DNA of 64,000 nt from Batrachochytrium dendrobatidis JAM81 (GCF_000203795.2 NW_006281105.1:62001-126000); one strand, 5' to 3'; positions 34,569 through 45,738 are shown, counted from the first letter of the stretch. The notes: generated by a model from the letters alone, not told the origin. Made by a program: numbers and translations.

Positions 34569-35863
34569 ATGTCAACTTGGCAAGTGTACGACTTTTTTAA
34601 TCCAAGCCCGTCATCTTCCTCCAATGCCCATCGTCGAGCACTCATTCTTCTCAATCAACCTCTATGCAATATGATGTATTTTGAAACTCTATGGCAAAAT
34701 GGTAAGTTTTAGAATAACAAAAACCTGTTTAGTAATGAATGCAGGTGTGAGGACTGGACAGGCTAATGTACAACTGCTTGATATCTGCATGTCTAGTGAG
34801 TGTACGGATATGTGCGGATGGTGGAGCCAACAGACTATATGATACTCTGGGCACTGATGAGCTTCGAAAAAGGTATTCACTTTTAAACTGGCAATCTATT
34901 CAAGCCATTTCATGCTCGATCGTGGGCCGTAAAAGCTATACATGACTTGAATGTTGAACACCTTTTTAATTGTATAAATGTTGAAGATATCTTCCTGATT
35001 GTATATGCGGTGATCTCGATTCGCTCCGTCCTCAAGTTCGCCAGTTTTATCAATCCATGAATGTAGAGATTCTACACAAACCATCGCAGTATGCTACTGA
35101 TTTTCAAAAATGCATTGATTACTTGAAGGAGAACCATGAAACATCTGAAAAAGGTATGTACTTGCTATTCTAAAATGGGGTTAATCAGTCCGTTATCAGT
35201 CCGTTCATGGCAGTTGATCTCATTAACAAACCATGCATACCCACTCAGATATGAAAGATATTCTTGCATTCGGCACACTTAGCGGTCGATTAGATCAAAC
35301 AATATCCGGCATGTCTACCTTATTTCATCAACATCCGCTTCGTAAACTATATCTAGGTTCAAATCACTCGTTGGCAACTTTAATCCGACCTGCCAGTACA
35401 TATGTGACTGCCAATCAAATCGTGGTTGATTCAGACACACCTGTTAATCGGATTTACTCTGCAAAAGGATTTGAAGGTCCGTGTTGTGGTATTGGCTCGC
35501 TTGGATCTGATGCACGAGTCATTTCTACTGGTCTCAAATGGAATTTAGGTATGCTTATTCCATTTATCATTTTTTCAATGCATTGTAATGATTGGGCTTC
35601 CTAGCCACTGTCTAAATACAGTTTCTAATGAATTACAACTATTGGTATCCAAAGACAGGTCGTTTGTACTAAATATCAATAAAATGTGGAGTTCATCCAA
35701 CGCATTTGCCAATGACGACACACCACATCGACACGAATGGAACAAGACTATTGATTCGAATAGCCAGCCTATTTCTTCTGTCAAAAATGATGTCGAGTAT
35801 ATGCTTGTTACCATTGATACTGATCAGCCTGTACTATGGACAACTGAAGTAGATTTGGCTTGA
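34569..35863 (+). CDS. Thiamine pyrophosphokinase
   Basis: Five exons: 34569-34701, 34797-34872, 34987-35153, 35249-35548, 35622-35863; 305 residues in frame. Motifs are in order: RRALILLNQPL, RICADGGANRLYD (the diphosphate-binding acidic loop), YLPDCICGDLDSLRP, YATDFQKCIDYL, FGTLSGRLDQTISGM and, near the end, GLKWNL and LVTIDTDQPVLWT. The enzyme transfers pyrophosphate from ATP to thiamine to make the active cofactor (yeast THI80, human TPK1). One oddity: between GLKWNL and the VSNEL stretch the usual short segment with F-G before the STSN motif is missing. About 50 non-family residues then separate VSNEL from the VTIDTDQP strand. This could be real divergence or a misplaced last intron (35549-35621). 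Confidence 0.92.
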
Positions 35864-36280
35864 CCAAATCTAGACTTGAAATTTACAGCCGTATTCACAT
35901 AAACTGGAACACTTGTATTCACATTGCAGTGATTTCTTGGAATAAATGAATAGTATAAAGCTTGCAACATTTCTATCTGTTGAATGGTTGAGACCACGTT
36001 CAATGGATTTGTAGTTTTATCAAGAAACTTGAATACGATCAAGGAATACAAGACTATTTTTAAAGATCAAACTCAATGCAACTTGTTGAATGACAAACAT
36101 GAACAAATTCAATTATTTGAACCACTGAAATGACACAATTTACATTATTGCAAGAATAGTCTAAACCACGCTGCAAGTAATAATCCAGCTTGAATCTCAT
36201 TTATGATCGAATGCGATTTTATCGTTTGAACATTTGAATTGAACGTTTATCAACTGTTACCATCAACTCTTGCTATTACT
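35864..36280. other. Intergenic region TPK / PSMB4
   Basis: Apart from the single repeat end at 35883-35975 I see no feature; the right half is AT-rich and presumably carries the promoter of the proteasome gene. Confidence 0.4.
35883..35975. repeat. Dispersed TIR repeat, single end
   Basis: TTTACAGCCGTATTCACATA, then AACTGGAACACTTGTATTC, then ATTGCAGTGATT-TTGGAATA-ATGAATAGT. This is the reverse complement of the right end of the copy at 10520-10882. It starts some 20 bases after the stop of the thiamine pyrophosphokinase gene; the other end is not recognisable. Confidence 0.6.
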
Positions 36281-37811
36281 ATGGACTACTTTCCTGGAAA
36301 CTGGGGAAATCCCCGCAGTCGTGATAATGATGTCTTCAGCTCGAATGACTATTTTCCTGGTTCTTGTTCTGGTGACATGGCTGGTGCCAGTTATCATGCC
36401 AGGGGTGGTCCCATCACTCACACCCAGTTGAGTTGACATGCATCTACTATGGCCTGATATCTACTTGTCATCGTGCCTGTTACTGTTCATGTGCTATGGT
36501 TTTAAAACTGCATGTGCTGCTGCAATGTTCATGTATTCAAGATACGCAGTGCTTTCAGCAGCAATGCCAGCAGTAGCTCATGGCTGTTGATCCATATCTG
36601 GTATCCTAATGTACTAATAACTGTCTTGTTTAATGTATTTACTATAGACAACCTATTGTCACTGGAACTTCAGTTATTGGTATCAAGTACAAGGATGGCA
36701 TCATGATGACTGCCGATACTTTAGGTGTGTTGAAACTCCGTGTTTAACTTCAACTGTTCATCTTGAATATCTGTTGGAAATTGTCGAGGTGTTTAATCTA
36801 TATAGATCAATACTATTCTATGGTTGATTGTGACTTGAATATGACAGATTTATGTTAAACTCGCTACTGACAGTCTTATTGCTATTCAACCCTTTTTGCT
36901 TGTACACTTTGTCATGAAATGCTATCCAGCTTCCTATGGCTCGCTTGCACAAATCAGAGACATGAAACGTATGACTTCGTTTGGAGAAAGCACTGTTATA
37001 GGTGCATCGGGTGATATGTCGGATTGGCAGCTTATTCAGCATATGGTTCAAGATCGTGTGTAAGATTACACAACTGCATGATGTGTGCTCTGTTGCTCAT
37101 CAATGTTTTGGATCAAGTCTAATATCCTGTTCTATTCTTTGTTGCTCAATTTAGTATCGCCGAGTCTGCACATGATGATGGTCATCAACTGCACCCTGAA
37201 CATATTTTTGAATATCTCACCCGTGTCATGTATGGACGTCGATCCAATACCAATCCTCTGTGGAACTCATTAGTTATTGGCGGATTTCGTGATGGAAAAC
37301 GGTAAGTTGAGCTACATGTTTAGTGTTTCATTCCCATATCGTGCGACACTGATCTCATGCAATATATTCCAAAGTATTGAATGAGTATTGACATGTTGGC
37401 AAATCATTTGCATAGATTCCTTGGATATGTCGATATGCTTGGAACTACCTATCACTCATCCACCATTGCTACTGGCTATGGAGCATACATTGCACAGCCT
37501 CTTCTTCGCAAGGCTGTTGAGGGTCACGAAGACGAGCTTACTGAAGCCGATGCAATTAAAATTCTTGATGACTGCATGAGGGTTCTGTTCTATCGCGATG
37601 CTCGTTCAATCAACAAGGTGAGTTCAAATTACGTCTTGATGCAATATAGTTTAAACCTGGTTACCAACTCATGATTTCATCTGCTTGATCCTATTAGATT
37701 CAACGTGCTACAATCAATGCTACTGGTATCACAATCACTGAACCTTATTCCCTGACAACGGAGTGGAATTTCGCAGAAGGTATTCGCGGATATGGCGCAG
37801 TTTATGAATAA
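36281..37811 (+). CDS. PRE4: 20S proteasome subunit beta type-7 (PSMB4/Pre4 class)
   Basis: Six exons: 36281-36426, 36648-36724, 36930-37059, 37155-37301, 37416-37617, 37698-37811; 271 residues in frame. The propeptide is followed by HTQQPIVTGTSVIGIKYKDG, matching the processing site of yeast Pre4 and human PSMB4. There is no catalytic Thr followed by Gly at that position as in active beta subunits, so this is one of the inactive beta chains. Further matches are MTADTLGSYGSLAQIRDMKR, STVIGASGDMSDWQ, NPLWNSLVIGGFRDGKRFLG and YGAYIAQPLLR. It sits in the beta ring of the 20S core. The splice at 36426 to 36648 falls exactly at the processing site. Confidence 0.93.
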
Positions 37812-38127
37812 ATGATCGACTTTTGTTAAATGCTGAACGATTTCAATTCATAAGAATTAGAAGTTGGTTTGAGCTGAATGATTCCAAAAATAAACAGTTT
37901 TACACAGACGGCACAGTTGTATAACAGCATTGCACATTTGACTATAAACAATGTAACCTGACTTTTTTTATTTTCAAGGTAAAGATCGAGTCATGTGAAA
38001 GAGTAGGAAAATGATGAGCGTCATCACGAATGAGATGAACGAATCAAGTGTACGAGCATGGTTAGGTTAAGGTGTTAACAATACGATGGTTTTGGAAACT
38101 ACAAGGCATAGCAGCAGCGAAATAGGA
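37812..38127. other. Short convergent intergenic region
   Basis: 3' flanks of PSMB4 (plus) and the CENP-A gene (minus) meet here; no other feature seen. Confidence 0.4.
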
Positions 38128-38664
38128 TCAACCCAATCCGCCCCACGGACCACGTATGCGTCTAGCAAGCTGGATATCTTTTTGCATAACAGTGACTCGT
38201 TTAGCATGGATAGCACATAGATTACTAAACAAAAAGTGAGTGTTGGTAAATCATGATAGGGCTATACACAATTAAAAAGGTTCAGGTTGAACTAGCTAGC
38301 AAGGGAACCTACGCGTCTTCAAACAGATGCACCAAGTAGGCTTCGGTCGCTTCTTGCAAAGCCATGATGGCGTGGGCTTGCCATCTTGGTGCCGATGCAC
38401 TCACGTAATGAATGCTTGCCATTTCTGCTGATACTTCCTTGACCTACATTACACACAACATCAACTCGTGTTGCAAGCAATAGATCAAACCTTTTGTTCA
38501 GGATGGTAAATCTGGTTATGTTGAACATGAATGACTTACTAGTCTGGCAAAGGGAAGTTTACGTAAAAGAAGTTCTGTAGATTTCTGATATTTTCGGATT
38601 TCTCGAAGAGCTACTGTGCCGGGTCTGTATCTACGAGTTTGTTTTGGCTGTGACGAATCAGGAA
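38128..38664 (-). CDS. Centromeric histone H3 variant (CENP-A/Cse4), N-terminal tail exon not found
   Basis: Three exons join in phase: 38664-38540, 38443-38313 and 38224-38128. They encode 116 residues of H3 histone fold: [71 protein letters not shown] and the end RGPWGGLG. Features favouring CENP-A over canonical H3 are the longer, divergent loop 1 ([20 protein letters not shown] in place of DFKTDLRFQSSAV), VTVMQKD instead of VTIMPKD, and the Gly-rich C-terminus seen in fungal CenH3. The protein replaces H3 in centromeric nucleosomes and seeds the kinetochore. The exon starts after an acceptor (ATGTATAG) and has no ATG, so the tail exon lies upstream (beyond 38664) and I could not identify it. 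Confidence 0.85.
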
Positions 38665-39500
38665 CTATACATGCAAAACATAGAATCACGACTATATTTA
38701 GTACTGTGGACAAGCTGATATGACTTTATAGATTTGATTTATCCAAACAATAAATTGAATGGATCATACAATTAATAGCCTGAAACACTCCTTCAACCAT
38801 ACTGAGTGCTACATAGGGTATTGTTGAGGTGGGTCAAGACTCAAGATCTGGCCATTGCCAACTCCTGATGGCTCCGCTCACACACTATCTAATTCCATTT
38901 TAATGAATAGAAAGTCTATTCAGCACAGTCGATTCAATCGTCAAACGCAAAAGCAGTTTCTACAATGCGTTTACAAGCAGACTAGCACTGCCTAGTTCGA
39001 ACATTATCGTGACTTTGTCCGGTAAATGATAACAAAAAACAAGTGGATAGATACGTTGAATAGCAAGTTTAAAGCATTTTATACGGCACAACCTTGCTTT
39101 GCTGCAGCTATTTTTCTCTTTGCTGCACTGGTGGGACCAGACATGCCCTTCCTGTTCGGACTGTGTCGTACCATCCTGTTACTCGTCAAGTTCAATCTTC
39201 ATTTGCAGTTGCTTGGCATGACTATATCACGTGTTCTAATCTCACTTTTCATTCGTCCTGTTTATTCTGCCATGCAATCAATGCTGCATTTTCCAAACTG
39301 CATTCAGGCAACACGTACTGAACCAACTCGCATTGCAATCCAAACTGACTGCAAACATACTCGCGCCGACCCAAATCTAAAAACCGTTTACACCGAATCC
39401 CAAGCTGTTGTCGGTCTTCAAATGACAGTCCTGTCCAATGAACACTTCCAATACATCACGTTAATACAGACATCTCAACATTCATCTTGATATAAACCAC
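38665..39500. other. Upstream of CENP-A; possible tail exon and an unsupported frame
   Basis: Must contain the CENP-A N-terminal exon and promoter. On the plus strand an open frame at 39026-39490 (154 codons, with a hydrophobic stretch near residues 28-60) has a weak start context and no recognised family; I do not call it a gene. Confidence 0.35.
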
Positions 39501-41063
39501 TTACGGGACAGCTACTGGCTCGTTTGATTCTGTACCCAATTCATGAGTAGGGTCTACTGAACTCGATTCTTTGGATGAAGTTGATTTGCTTGTGGATCGC
39601 TCACCACACAATGCCCATGTAGAAACACCAGCCAAAATATCAAACTCTTTAGCACCAATGCCATATTTGCTTAAAAACCCTGGATTGATGTAATCGTCAA
39701 ATTTGCACAGTTGGTGACAACAAAGTGCAATCACCATTCCTTGAACTAGACTGTATAATCAAGATATCAAACACATCAGCCTGGTTTACCTATTGTGGAT
39801 GGTTTGAATCAATGGGTTACAGGAATAGATGGGATCGAGTTGTAACAACTTACGATGGGTTTGAGGAATCAGATTCGCAATTTTTCTTGTAGTTGGAAAG
39901 ACATTTCAACGTGAGATCAGTAGCTACACCGCATAGATGTTTAGATATAGCAATGACTGGCATTTGTTGGATACGCTCAACCCCTTGTAAATTGAAATCC
40001 CTGATATCGATTGTAACACGCTCCCAATCGGCATTGGCTCTAAACACTCTATCTACCTATACGTGTCAAGTCCAACATGGTACAACACATTCAATTCAGA
40101 TCCCAGCTCAAACTTTAGTCCAAATATCATAAAATGAATAGTTGTACCTTGAGTTTCATCACTTTACGATCAATTAAAAGATACCGAGTATGTTGTGGAA
40201 CACTTGCATAGATAAACTTGGACAACTCTCCTTTACCACATCCAAATTCCGCATAGCATCGATGCTCACCTATTAGATTTTTTTCATGTAAATGACCCAT
40301 CAATGAGGCCTAGTAGATGGAAATTAACGTTTGAGTTGTAACATAATGTTGTGGAAAATAACTCACTTGTTGGACTGCATGTTTGCCATGTTGCGTTTCA
40401 TTTAGTCGCTGATTCAGCGATTCGTGAGTTAAAACATGCAATGGAATCCCATCACGCATGAATATGTGATCGTGTTGTATGGCTTGATGGTACGCCGTGT
40501 CAAGTTTCTGAATCAATGCAAAAAGGTCTTCTTTGGATAGTATATCGAGTATCTTGACATGCATGTCATGTTGTGAAACCGAATCTAAATTAGAACCGCT
40601 GTTTATATTCTTGACATGATACGGAGGTAATGGCTGTGGTCGGAATAAACATGTTTGTCGATGTAAATCCAAATCGTTTACTCTCACAACACTTGAACCC
40701 AAATAGCATACACATTCATTAGTGGATTGACAGGTTTGAAATACAAGGTTCGAGTTCAACTCAACTGTTTGGGATGGAATGGACACAGTACAAAGTCTGG
40801 ATTCATGTTGGGTTTATCTTTTGGTCCATGTTCAGCACACATTGATTGACCCGGTCTGACTTGCAACGGACAGTATCGCAGCTTTTTCTCAAGCTAGTCC
40901 ATACAATCCGTTTAATAAAATGCAACAAGAACGGATTCAATGAAGTATCCAATACACAACTCACCCAGTGATGACATCGGTCTACAGGTGGACAAGGACG
41001 TACAAATGGAATGGATGACTTGAATGGCTTCGAATCCTTCTGTTTGTTGTACATTTGATCCAT
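39501..41063 (-). CDS. TRM13: tRNA 2'-O-methyltransferase Trm13
   Basis: Minus-strand gene of about six exons ending at TAA 39501-39503. The N-terminal zinc finger reads RCHHW joined across a 70-base intron to LEKKLRYCPLQVRPGQSMCAEHGP. Then come CPFHPKQ, a CHHC-type segment ending DLDLHRQTC, and the methyltransferase core: RCYAEFGCGKGELSKFIY (SAM-binding glycine loop), RYLLIDRK, IDIRDFNL, VIAISKHLCGVATDLTLKC, MVIALCCHQLC and VSTWALCG. Trm13 methylates the 2'-O of residue 4 in tRNA-Gly, tRNA-Pro and tRNA-His acceptor stems. I chose the ATG at 41063 (MDQMYNKQ); the frame extends to an ATG at 41171, but that extension crosses a repeat end at 41095-41121. A Ser/Thr-rich tail follows the last motif. 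Confidence 0.88.
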
Positions 41064-41094
41064 TGATGAATGGCTGGTTTGATCCAATTGTATT

Positions 41095-41121
41095 GCCGAA
41101 TTCACGTAAAATACAAGTCTT
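41095..41121. repeat. TIR-like sequence at the 5' end of the Trm13 frame
   Basis: GCCGAATTCACGTAAAATAC then AAGTCTT resembles the family's terminal repeat. Read in the Trm13 frame it encodes FYVNSA, akin to FYMDTI encoded by the terminal repeat in the SPIN90-like gene. Confidence 0.45.
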
Positions 41122-41336
41122 TTGTCATGAACAATTTCATGAAATGATGAATTCCATACGAAATGGTTCATTCTTTAGTCACTGGTTTCGTAGCGATCGT
41201 ACAATGTCATCAACAGGATAAGCTCAAATTGTATTCGTACGAATATCACATTGATGTGTATTGAAAGATTGATAATTCTATCAAGTCAATGTTCAATAAA
41301 AAAGTACAGATTTAACTATAGTCGATTCCAAAAATA

Positions 41337-41364
41337 CAAGTATTCCATGTGTGAATACAACTGT
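41337..41364. repeat. Isolated end of the dispersed TIR repeat
   Basis: The sequence ends in GAATACAACTGTAA, the inverse of TTACAGYCGTATTC, and keeps the TAA outside the CTG that mirrors TTA at left ends. Confidence 0.5.
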
Positions 41365-41841
41365 AAAATGAGGTGCAATGTTTAAACGAGCACAGTTGGA
41401 ATTAATCACATTGCAAAACCAATTCAATTGTGTTTAATATTAAGTTTAATTTAAAAATAGACGACTAATAAGCATCACAGGGTAGGAAATTATAAAATCG
41501 GGACAGTCGGTTTCAAAAAGGTGTGATTCCAAGACAAGGCTAGAGTGCATTGGTTACATGACCAGAAGAAAAAACCGTGATAAGGGTATACTCGGAGAAA
41601 AGTCTATAAGTGTATGAATAAAGTATTGAAAAGGATTCACATGCTGATGGTTGAAACAGCAAAGTCCAAACGACTTGTCCAAAATCAAATTGTCATTTTC
41701 AATAATAGAGCAGGATGCCATTCCTTAAACTGTGTGCACACAACCTCCAAGGATTAGTGATTAAAGTATTAGTTATAAAGGTAGGCCAAGAGTAAAGATA
41801 AAAGAGTATACGGCCGCATCAACTCTGCATACAAGTGTATA

Positions 41842-44800
41842 TTACTGATGATAGTAATCATACGAGTCGGAAGATTTGTTTAAAGTTGACTTGTTTGTCT
41901 GTTGTTGATATTGCTGGTTAGAAGAGTTCAATTGTGGAGGTACAAGAGGAGTTTGCATCGGAATAGGCGGTGAGCTATTTAGCATTCCTGCCACATCCGC
42001 TCCAGTTTGCGGTGGAGGTGCCGATCGTGAAAGCTGATCTGCACAAAGCTCTAAATGATTCGCATTCAATGCCGTGCTGTTGGGTATGCAATCAGATAGC
42101 GCTACCGTTCCAGAATTGGAACCAAGTCCTAACCCTGTAGTGATGTTTAATCGCAATTGTGTGCTGCCACGCTCAGCAAGCTCGCGCGCATAAGTAATAA
42201 CCTGCTGCCAGTCAACAAGACTCAAATCAGAATGAGCGTGCTTGAGATGATACCGTAATCCACCCACGCTTTTGTACGTTTTGATGCACAGGGGTGAGAT
42301 GGGACATTGATACTGACGGTGTGACGGATGAATAAACGTAACATTCGAAGTAGGTCCAGAACTCGGAAACCCAGCATTGGGTGTAGGTGTGCCTGTGCGA
42401 GATAGATCGCCACTGGTTGCAGAGGCCGGTGTATTGCTTCCACGACCTCGTCTTGATCCATCATTTCCTGAATTGTTCAACGAACCACCACCACCATTAT
42501 GTGGTGTATGAATACCACTGGATGCAGGATACTCACCATGCACATGAATCAAGTGATATTTGAGACCGTTGGCATTCTTGTACGACTTGTTACAACTATA
42601 GTGGCATTTAAATGGCTTGGCTATCAAAAAGGTAGATCCAGATGAAGTTCGTGATTCTTCCAAATTGGCAGCACGGTTTAGTGAAAATGTAGAAGAATTC
42701 AAATCATGCTGTTGCAATGGAAATGATTGTAAATCTTGATCGCTTTCTTGAGAAAGAAACCCAACTGCACCATAAAAATTAGATGCTGACCCGCTTCCGT
42801 CCAGAGTAGGTCTTGAAAAGTTAACACTGTCAGTTAATTGTTGATCAGGATGATTGTTTGACAAGCCAATCGCTGGGGAAGTAGCAGCAGAATTAAACTC
42901 CAACGATCCCATCATCTGTGAGATATGTCCATCTGCAGCATTAGAATCCTGCAAACCTTGAATTTCTTGAGATGGATAGGAGCTGTTTAATGGATTCTTT
43001 TGAGCTTTTTGGGATTGATTCATATTAATATGCGTATTCAAAAGATTATGAAGCGCACCCACTTGAAGTGCAGCGTTTCCAGCATTATCTAGCCTTGCTA
43101 TATTAAGTTGCGTGTTATTTTCCTCGGATAGATTTAAATCAACTTCCATATCAGTAGAAAGATTATATTGAAATCCATTAGTTGGCCAACATTGAGGTCC
43201 TGTTTTTGAATCAGTAGCAGCTTGAGGATCACTGCTCAATGGCGTACCTCCAATGCACAAACCATCGGGTCCTATCTGACCATGTGGAAGCGAGACATTA
43301 TTAAGTGCGGGTGAATCGTAGGTTCCTGGTTTGTTGATTGATTTGGTTTGAAGTTGATTAAGATATAGGGATGGATGTTGATAGTACTGTTGCTGCGCAG
43401 CAAGATGCCCATGCCCCAACACTTGGAATTGGGCAGTCATGGATCCAGTGTTGGGAGTAGAAGCCGTGCTATGAGAATCACGACGCACGGCGACTCCTGA
43501 AGCAACTGACTGTTGGTACATGTCCATATATGGATAAGAGTCAGTACGTGCGCTATGAACAGAGACTAAATCGGTAGATCGACTTGCTGGACTACTTTCG
43601 CGTGAAACAGTGAAATTTGGAGTAGAAGAGCGAGAATGATGTCGATCAAAAGATAACGCAGGGTCACCAGCCATGTGCAATTGAGAATGCATATTCATTT
43701 GAATACCAGTAGGATTGTGAATAAACGTGCCGCGCATTGAGAGTGGAGTATCAGAATGCTGAGTAGCAGAAGAGGCTGCGCTTGAAGGATTTGATAATGG
43801 GTCTAAACCCTTGGTGTGAGCATGCATAATATGAACGGATGTAGGATGGGGTTTTATAGTGGCTTTGGATGTGGTTACAGCGCCATTTTTACCGCTTGCA
43901 TTACCGAGTAATGGAGATGGAGATCTACTGGGTTGAGCCAAAGTAAATATATTTTGTTGAGCAAGCTGTAAATTCATAGAAACGGATTGGGAAGTATTGG
44001 GAAGATGAGCAGGCATCTGATGTGGCAGTTCAGGAGTAGGATTAGCACTGTTGACACGCGACGATGGGTTAGAGTCTCGAATAGGAGAGTTTGTTGGAAC
44101 ACGCAAGAGATCTGTGGCATGTAAAAACGAATCTAAACTATGATTATATGGAGTAGATTGTTGTGATAGTTGTGATGAATAAGCAGTGTAGGGATTATAA
44201 TAAGACTGAAGCTGCTGACTATGTTGATGATGCTGATTATATTGACCAGATTGACCAGATTGATCGTGCTGAGTGTGTTGAGCCTGACTGAGCTTGTGTT
44301 TAAGTGAGTTGATCTGGCCCATGGCTCCGCCATTGGCATTGCTCAAGAGATCAGAATTACTGACAGAATTCACATGCGCATGAGGAATAGTCTGAGTATG
44401 TTGCTGCTGTAGATTGTGTTGCTGATTATAAGGATGGCCATGCATTACCAAACGCTGTGCAAACTGAGGAACTGCGCGCGCACCTCCAGTCACAAAATTC
44501 TGATTGTATCGAGCAGATGGATGCTGCATTGAAGATTTATCAAAGGATGTGGATCTGGAGGTAAAAGGAGCGCTTGTAGCAAGAATGGCGGAGGGATCGC
44601 CCATGGAAGCGGAAAAAGAGAGCGTTGTGGGAGTAGCCAGCATGCCCATGTTGGTAGCATTGTTAATATTGTTAACAGCAGCAGATGGAACAGCAGAGCG
44701 CCGATTCATTGTGGATTGAAATTCCATCTGTTGAATCTGGGCAGCACTAGGCTGCTGTTGGGTTGTGACAGATATCATGTTATTATCTGAACTACCTCCG

Positions 44801-45738
44801 TTGGTATTCATTCTAAAAGTACCGACTTTATCACTGCGGTAAACACTATCAATGGAAGAGCAAGGATCCAAGCCCAGATGATTGCTAGCCATACTATCAC
44901 TTGGATCATCACTTTTTATACCCTTGGAAATCTGTGTTTCTAATCCATCGGAAGTGGTGTCTGACACAACCCATTGCGACGCGGGACCAGGATTGACTGT
45001 GGCAGAATGCGTGACAGAATGCCTGGCAGCAGACATGGATCCTGACGTAGCAGCAACCAGTCTACTAGTCAATGTTTTAGGAGATGGTACAGTATAGGGT
45101 TTATTAGCATGATGACTATGTGTCATATGGACACCCTGGCTGTAGTGTTGATTAGCTGGGAGACTAGGCTGGCAGGTTGTTACACTCTGAGATTCTGTAT
45201 GGATAGAATCGGCAGTGACTGCAGGAGTAGACGCAGGATGACTCAGCTGTTGCTGCATTATGGACATGTCAGAATCAGGCGCGATAGTGGATCTCCACTC
45301 TACCAAATTCTGACCATATTGTTGAAGATGCTGCCATTGCTTGTGATGGGGTGTACGTAAATGTGTTTGCTGTGTAGCAGGATATTGTTGTTTCTGCTGT
45401 GACGGAGGTTGATTATTGTATTGTTGATAAATAGAAGGCTGCAAATGAGACTCCCATTGCTGCTTGCCCTTTGCTAGCTCTCGTTCTTCCTGTCGTACTG
45501 CAGAAGACTTGATACGAACTTGTGGATGCTCCTGAGCAGCTGTAGTATTTTGACTATAAAGTAATGGAGGTTGCTGCTGGTTTAGAAGTTGCTGTTGATA
45601 GTACTGTTGCTGAAGTAGATATTGTCGCTGAGGATACTGCGAGTTGGTCAATTGTGATGGTTGATACGGAGCAGACTGCTTCGCACCCTGTTGGTGTAGC
45701 AGCTGCTGTTGGAGTGTATTCTGATGCTGTTGCGACAT
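41842..45738 (-). CDS. Sfp1/JAZF1-like split C2H2 zinc-finger transcription factor
   Basis: One uninterrupted exon of 1,298 residues. The ATG at 45738 is the first in this frame. The first 1,000 residues are Gln/Ser/His-rich low complexity. Two zinc fingers lie near residues 1040-1070 (KPFKCHYSCNKSYKNANGLK, then YHLIHVH) and 1140-1170 (QYQCPISPLCIKTYKSVGGL, then RYHLKHAH), separated by a Gly/Ser spacer. The KSYKNANGLKYH pattern and the wide spacing are those of yeast Sfp1, a TORC1-regulated activator of ribosomal-protein and ribosome-biogenesis genes, and of JAZF1. Finger 1 has C-x3-C and finger 2 has C-x5-C. The protein is much longer than yeast Sfp1 (about 680 residues). DNA binding is inferred from family. 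The intact low-complexity frame argues against pseudogene status. Confidence 0.82.
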   Translation of the reverse strand: MSQQHQNTLQQQLLHQQGAKQSAPYQPSQLTNSQYPQRQYLLQQQYYQQQLLNQQQPPLLYSQNTTAAQEHPQVRIKSSAVRQEERELAKGKQQWESHLQPSIYQQYNNQPPSQQKQQYPATQQTHLRTPHHKQWQHLQQYGQNLVEWRSTIAPDSDMSIMQQQLSHPASTPAVTADSIHTESQSVTTCQPSLPANQHYSQGVHMTHSHHANKPYTVPSPKTLTSRLVAATSGSMSAARHSVTHSATVNPGPASQWVVSDTTSDGLETQISKGIKSDDPSDSMASNHLGLDPCSSIDSVYRSDKVGTFRMNTNGGSSDNNMISVTTQQQPSAAQIQQMEFQSTMNRRSAVPSAAVNNINNATNMGMLATPTTLSFSASMGDPSAILATSAPFTSRSTSFDKSSMQHPSARYNQNFVTGGARAVPQFAQRLVMHGHPYNQQHNLQQQHTQTIPHAHVNSVSNSDLLSNANGGAMGQINSLKHKLSQAQHTQHDQSGQSGQYNQHHQHSQQLQSYYNPYTAYSSQLSQQSTPYNHSLDSFLHATDLLRVPTNSPIRDSNPSSRVNSANPTPELPHQMPAHLPNTSQSVSMNLQLAQQNIFTLAQPSRSPSPLLGNASGKNGAVTTSKATIKPHPTSVHIMHAHTKGLDPLSNPSSAASSATQHSDTPLSMRGTFIHNPTGIQMNMHSQLHMAGDPALSFDRHHSRSSTPNFTVSRESSPASRSTDLVSVHSARTDSYPYMDMYQQSVASGVAVRRDSHSTASTPNTGSMTAQFQVLGHGHLAAQQQYYQHPSLYLNQLQTKSINKPGTYDSPALNNVSLPHGQIGPDGLCIGGTPLSSDPQAATDSKTGPQCWPTNGFQYNLSTDMEVDLNLSEENNTQLNIARLDNAGNAALQVGALHNLLNTHINMNQSQKAQKNPLNSSYPSQEIQGLQDSNAADGHISQMMGSLEFNSAATSPAIGLSNNHPDQQLTDSVNFSRPTLDGSGSASNFYGAVGFLSQESDQDLQSFPLQQHDLNSSTFSLNRAANLEESRTSSGSTFLIAKPFKCHYSCNKSYKNANGLKYHLIHVHGEYPASSGIHTPHNGGGGSLNNSGNDGSRRGRGSNTPASATSGDLSRTGTPTPNAGFPSSGPTSNVTFIHPSHRQYQCPISPLCIKTYKSVGGLRYHLKHAHSDLSLVDWQQVITYARELAERGSTQLRLNITTGLGLGSNSGTVALSDCIPNSTALNANHLELCADQLSRSAPPPQTGADVAGMLNSSPPIPMQTPLVPPQLNSSNQQYQQQTNKSTLNKSSDSYDYYHQ

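Larger units (their letters stand above)
41064..41841. other. Intergenic region Trm13 / Sfp1-like gene
   Basis: Contains an isolated repeat end at 41337-41364 (AAGTATTCCATGTGTGAATA then CAACTGTAA) and the TIR-like stretch at 41095-41121. The rest is the 3' flank of the zinc-finger gene. No gene seen. Confidence 0.4.

Noticed and set aside
39026..39490. 154-codon plus-strand open frame with a hydrophobic segment
   Set aside because: Weak start context, no recognised family, and it lies in the space needed for the CENP-A promoter and tail exon.
41842..45738. Several antisense open frames of 60-80 codons in the Sfp1-like gene
   Set aside because: They are by-products of the Gln/Ser-rich codon composition on the other strand and show no start context or family similarity. 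The same holds for antisense frames in ATIC, TUP1, TAF12 and the secreted-protein genes.
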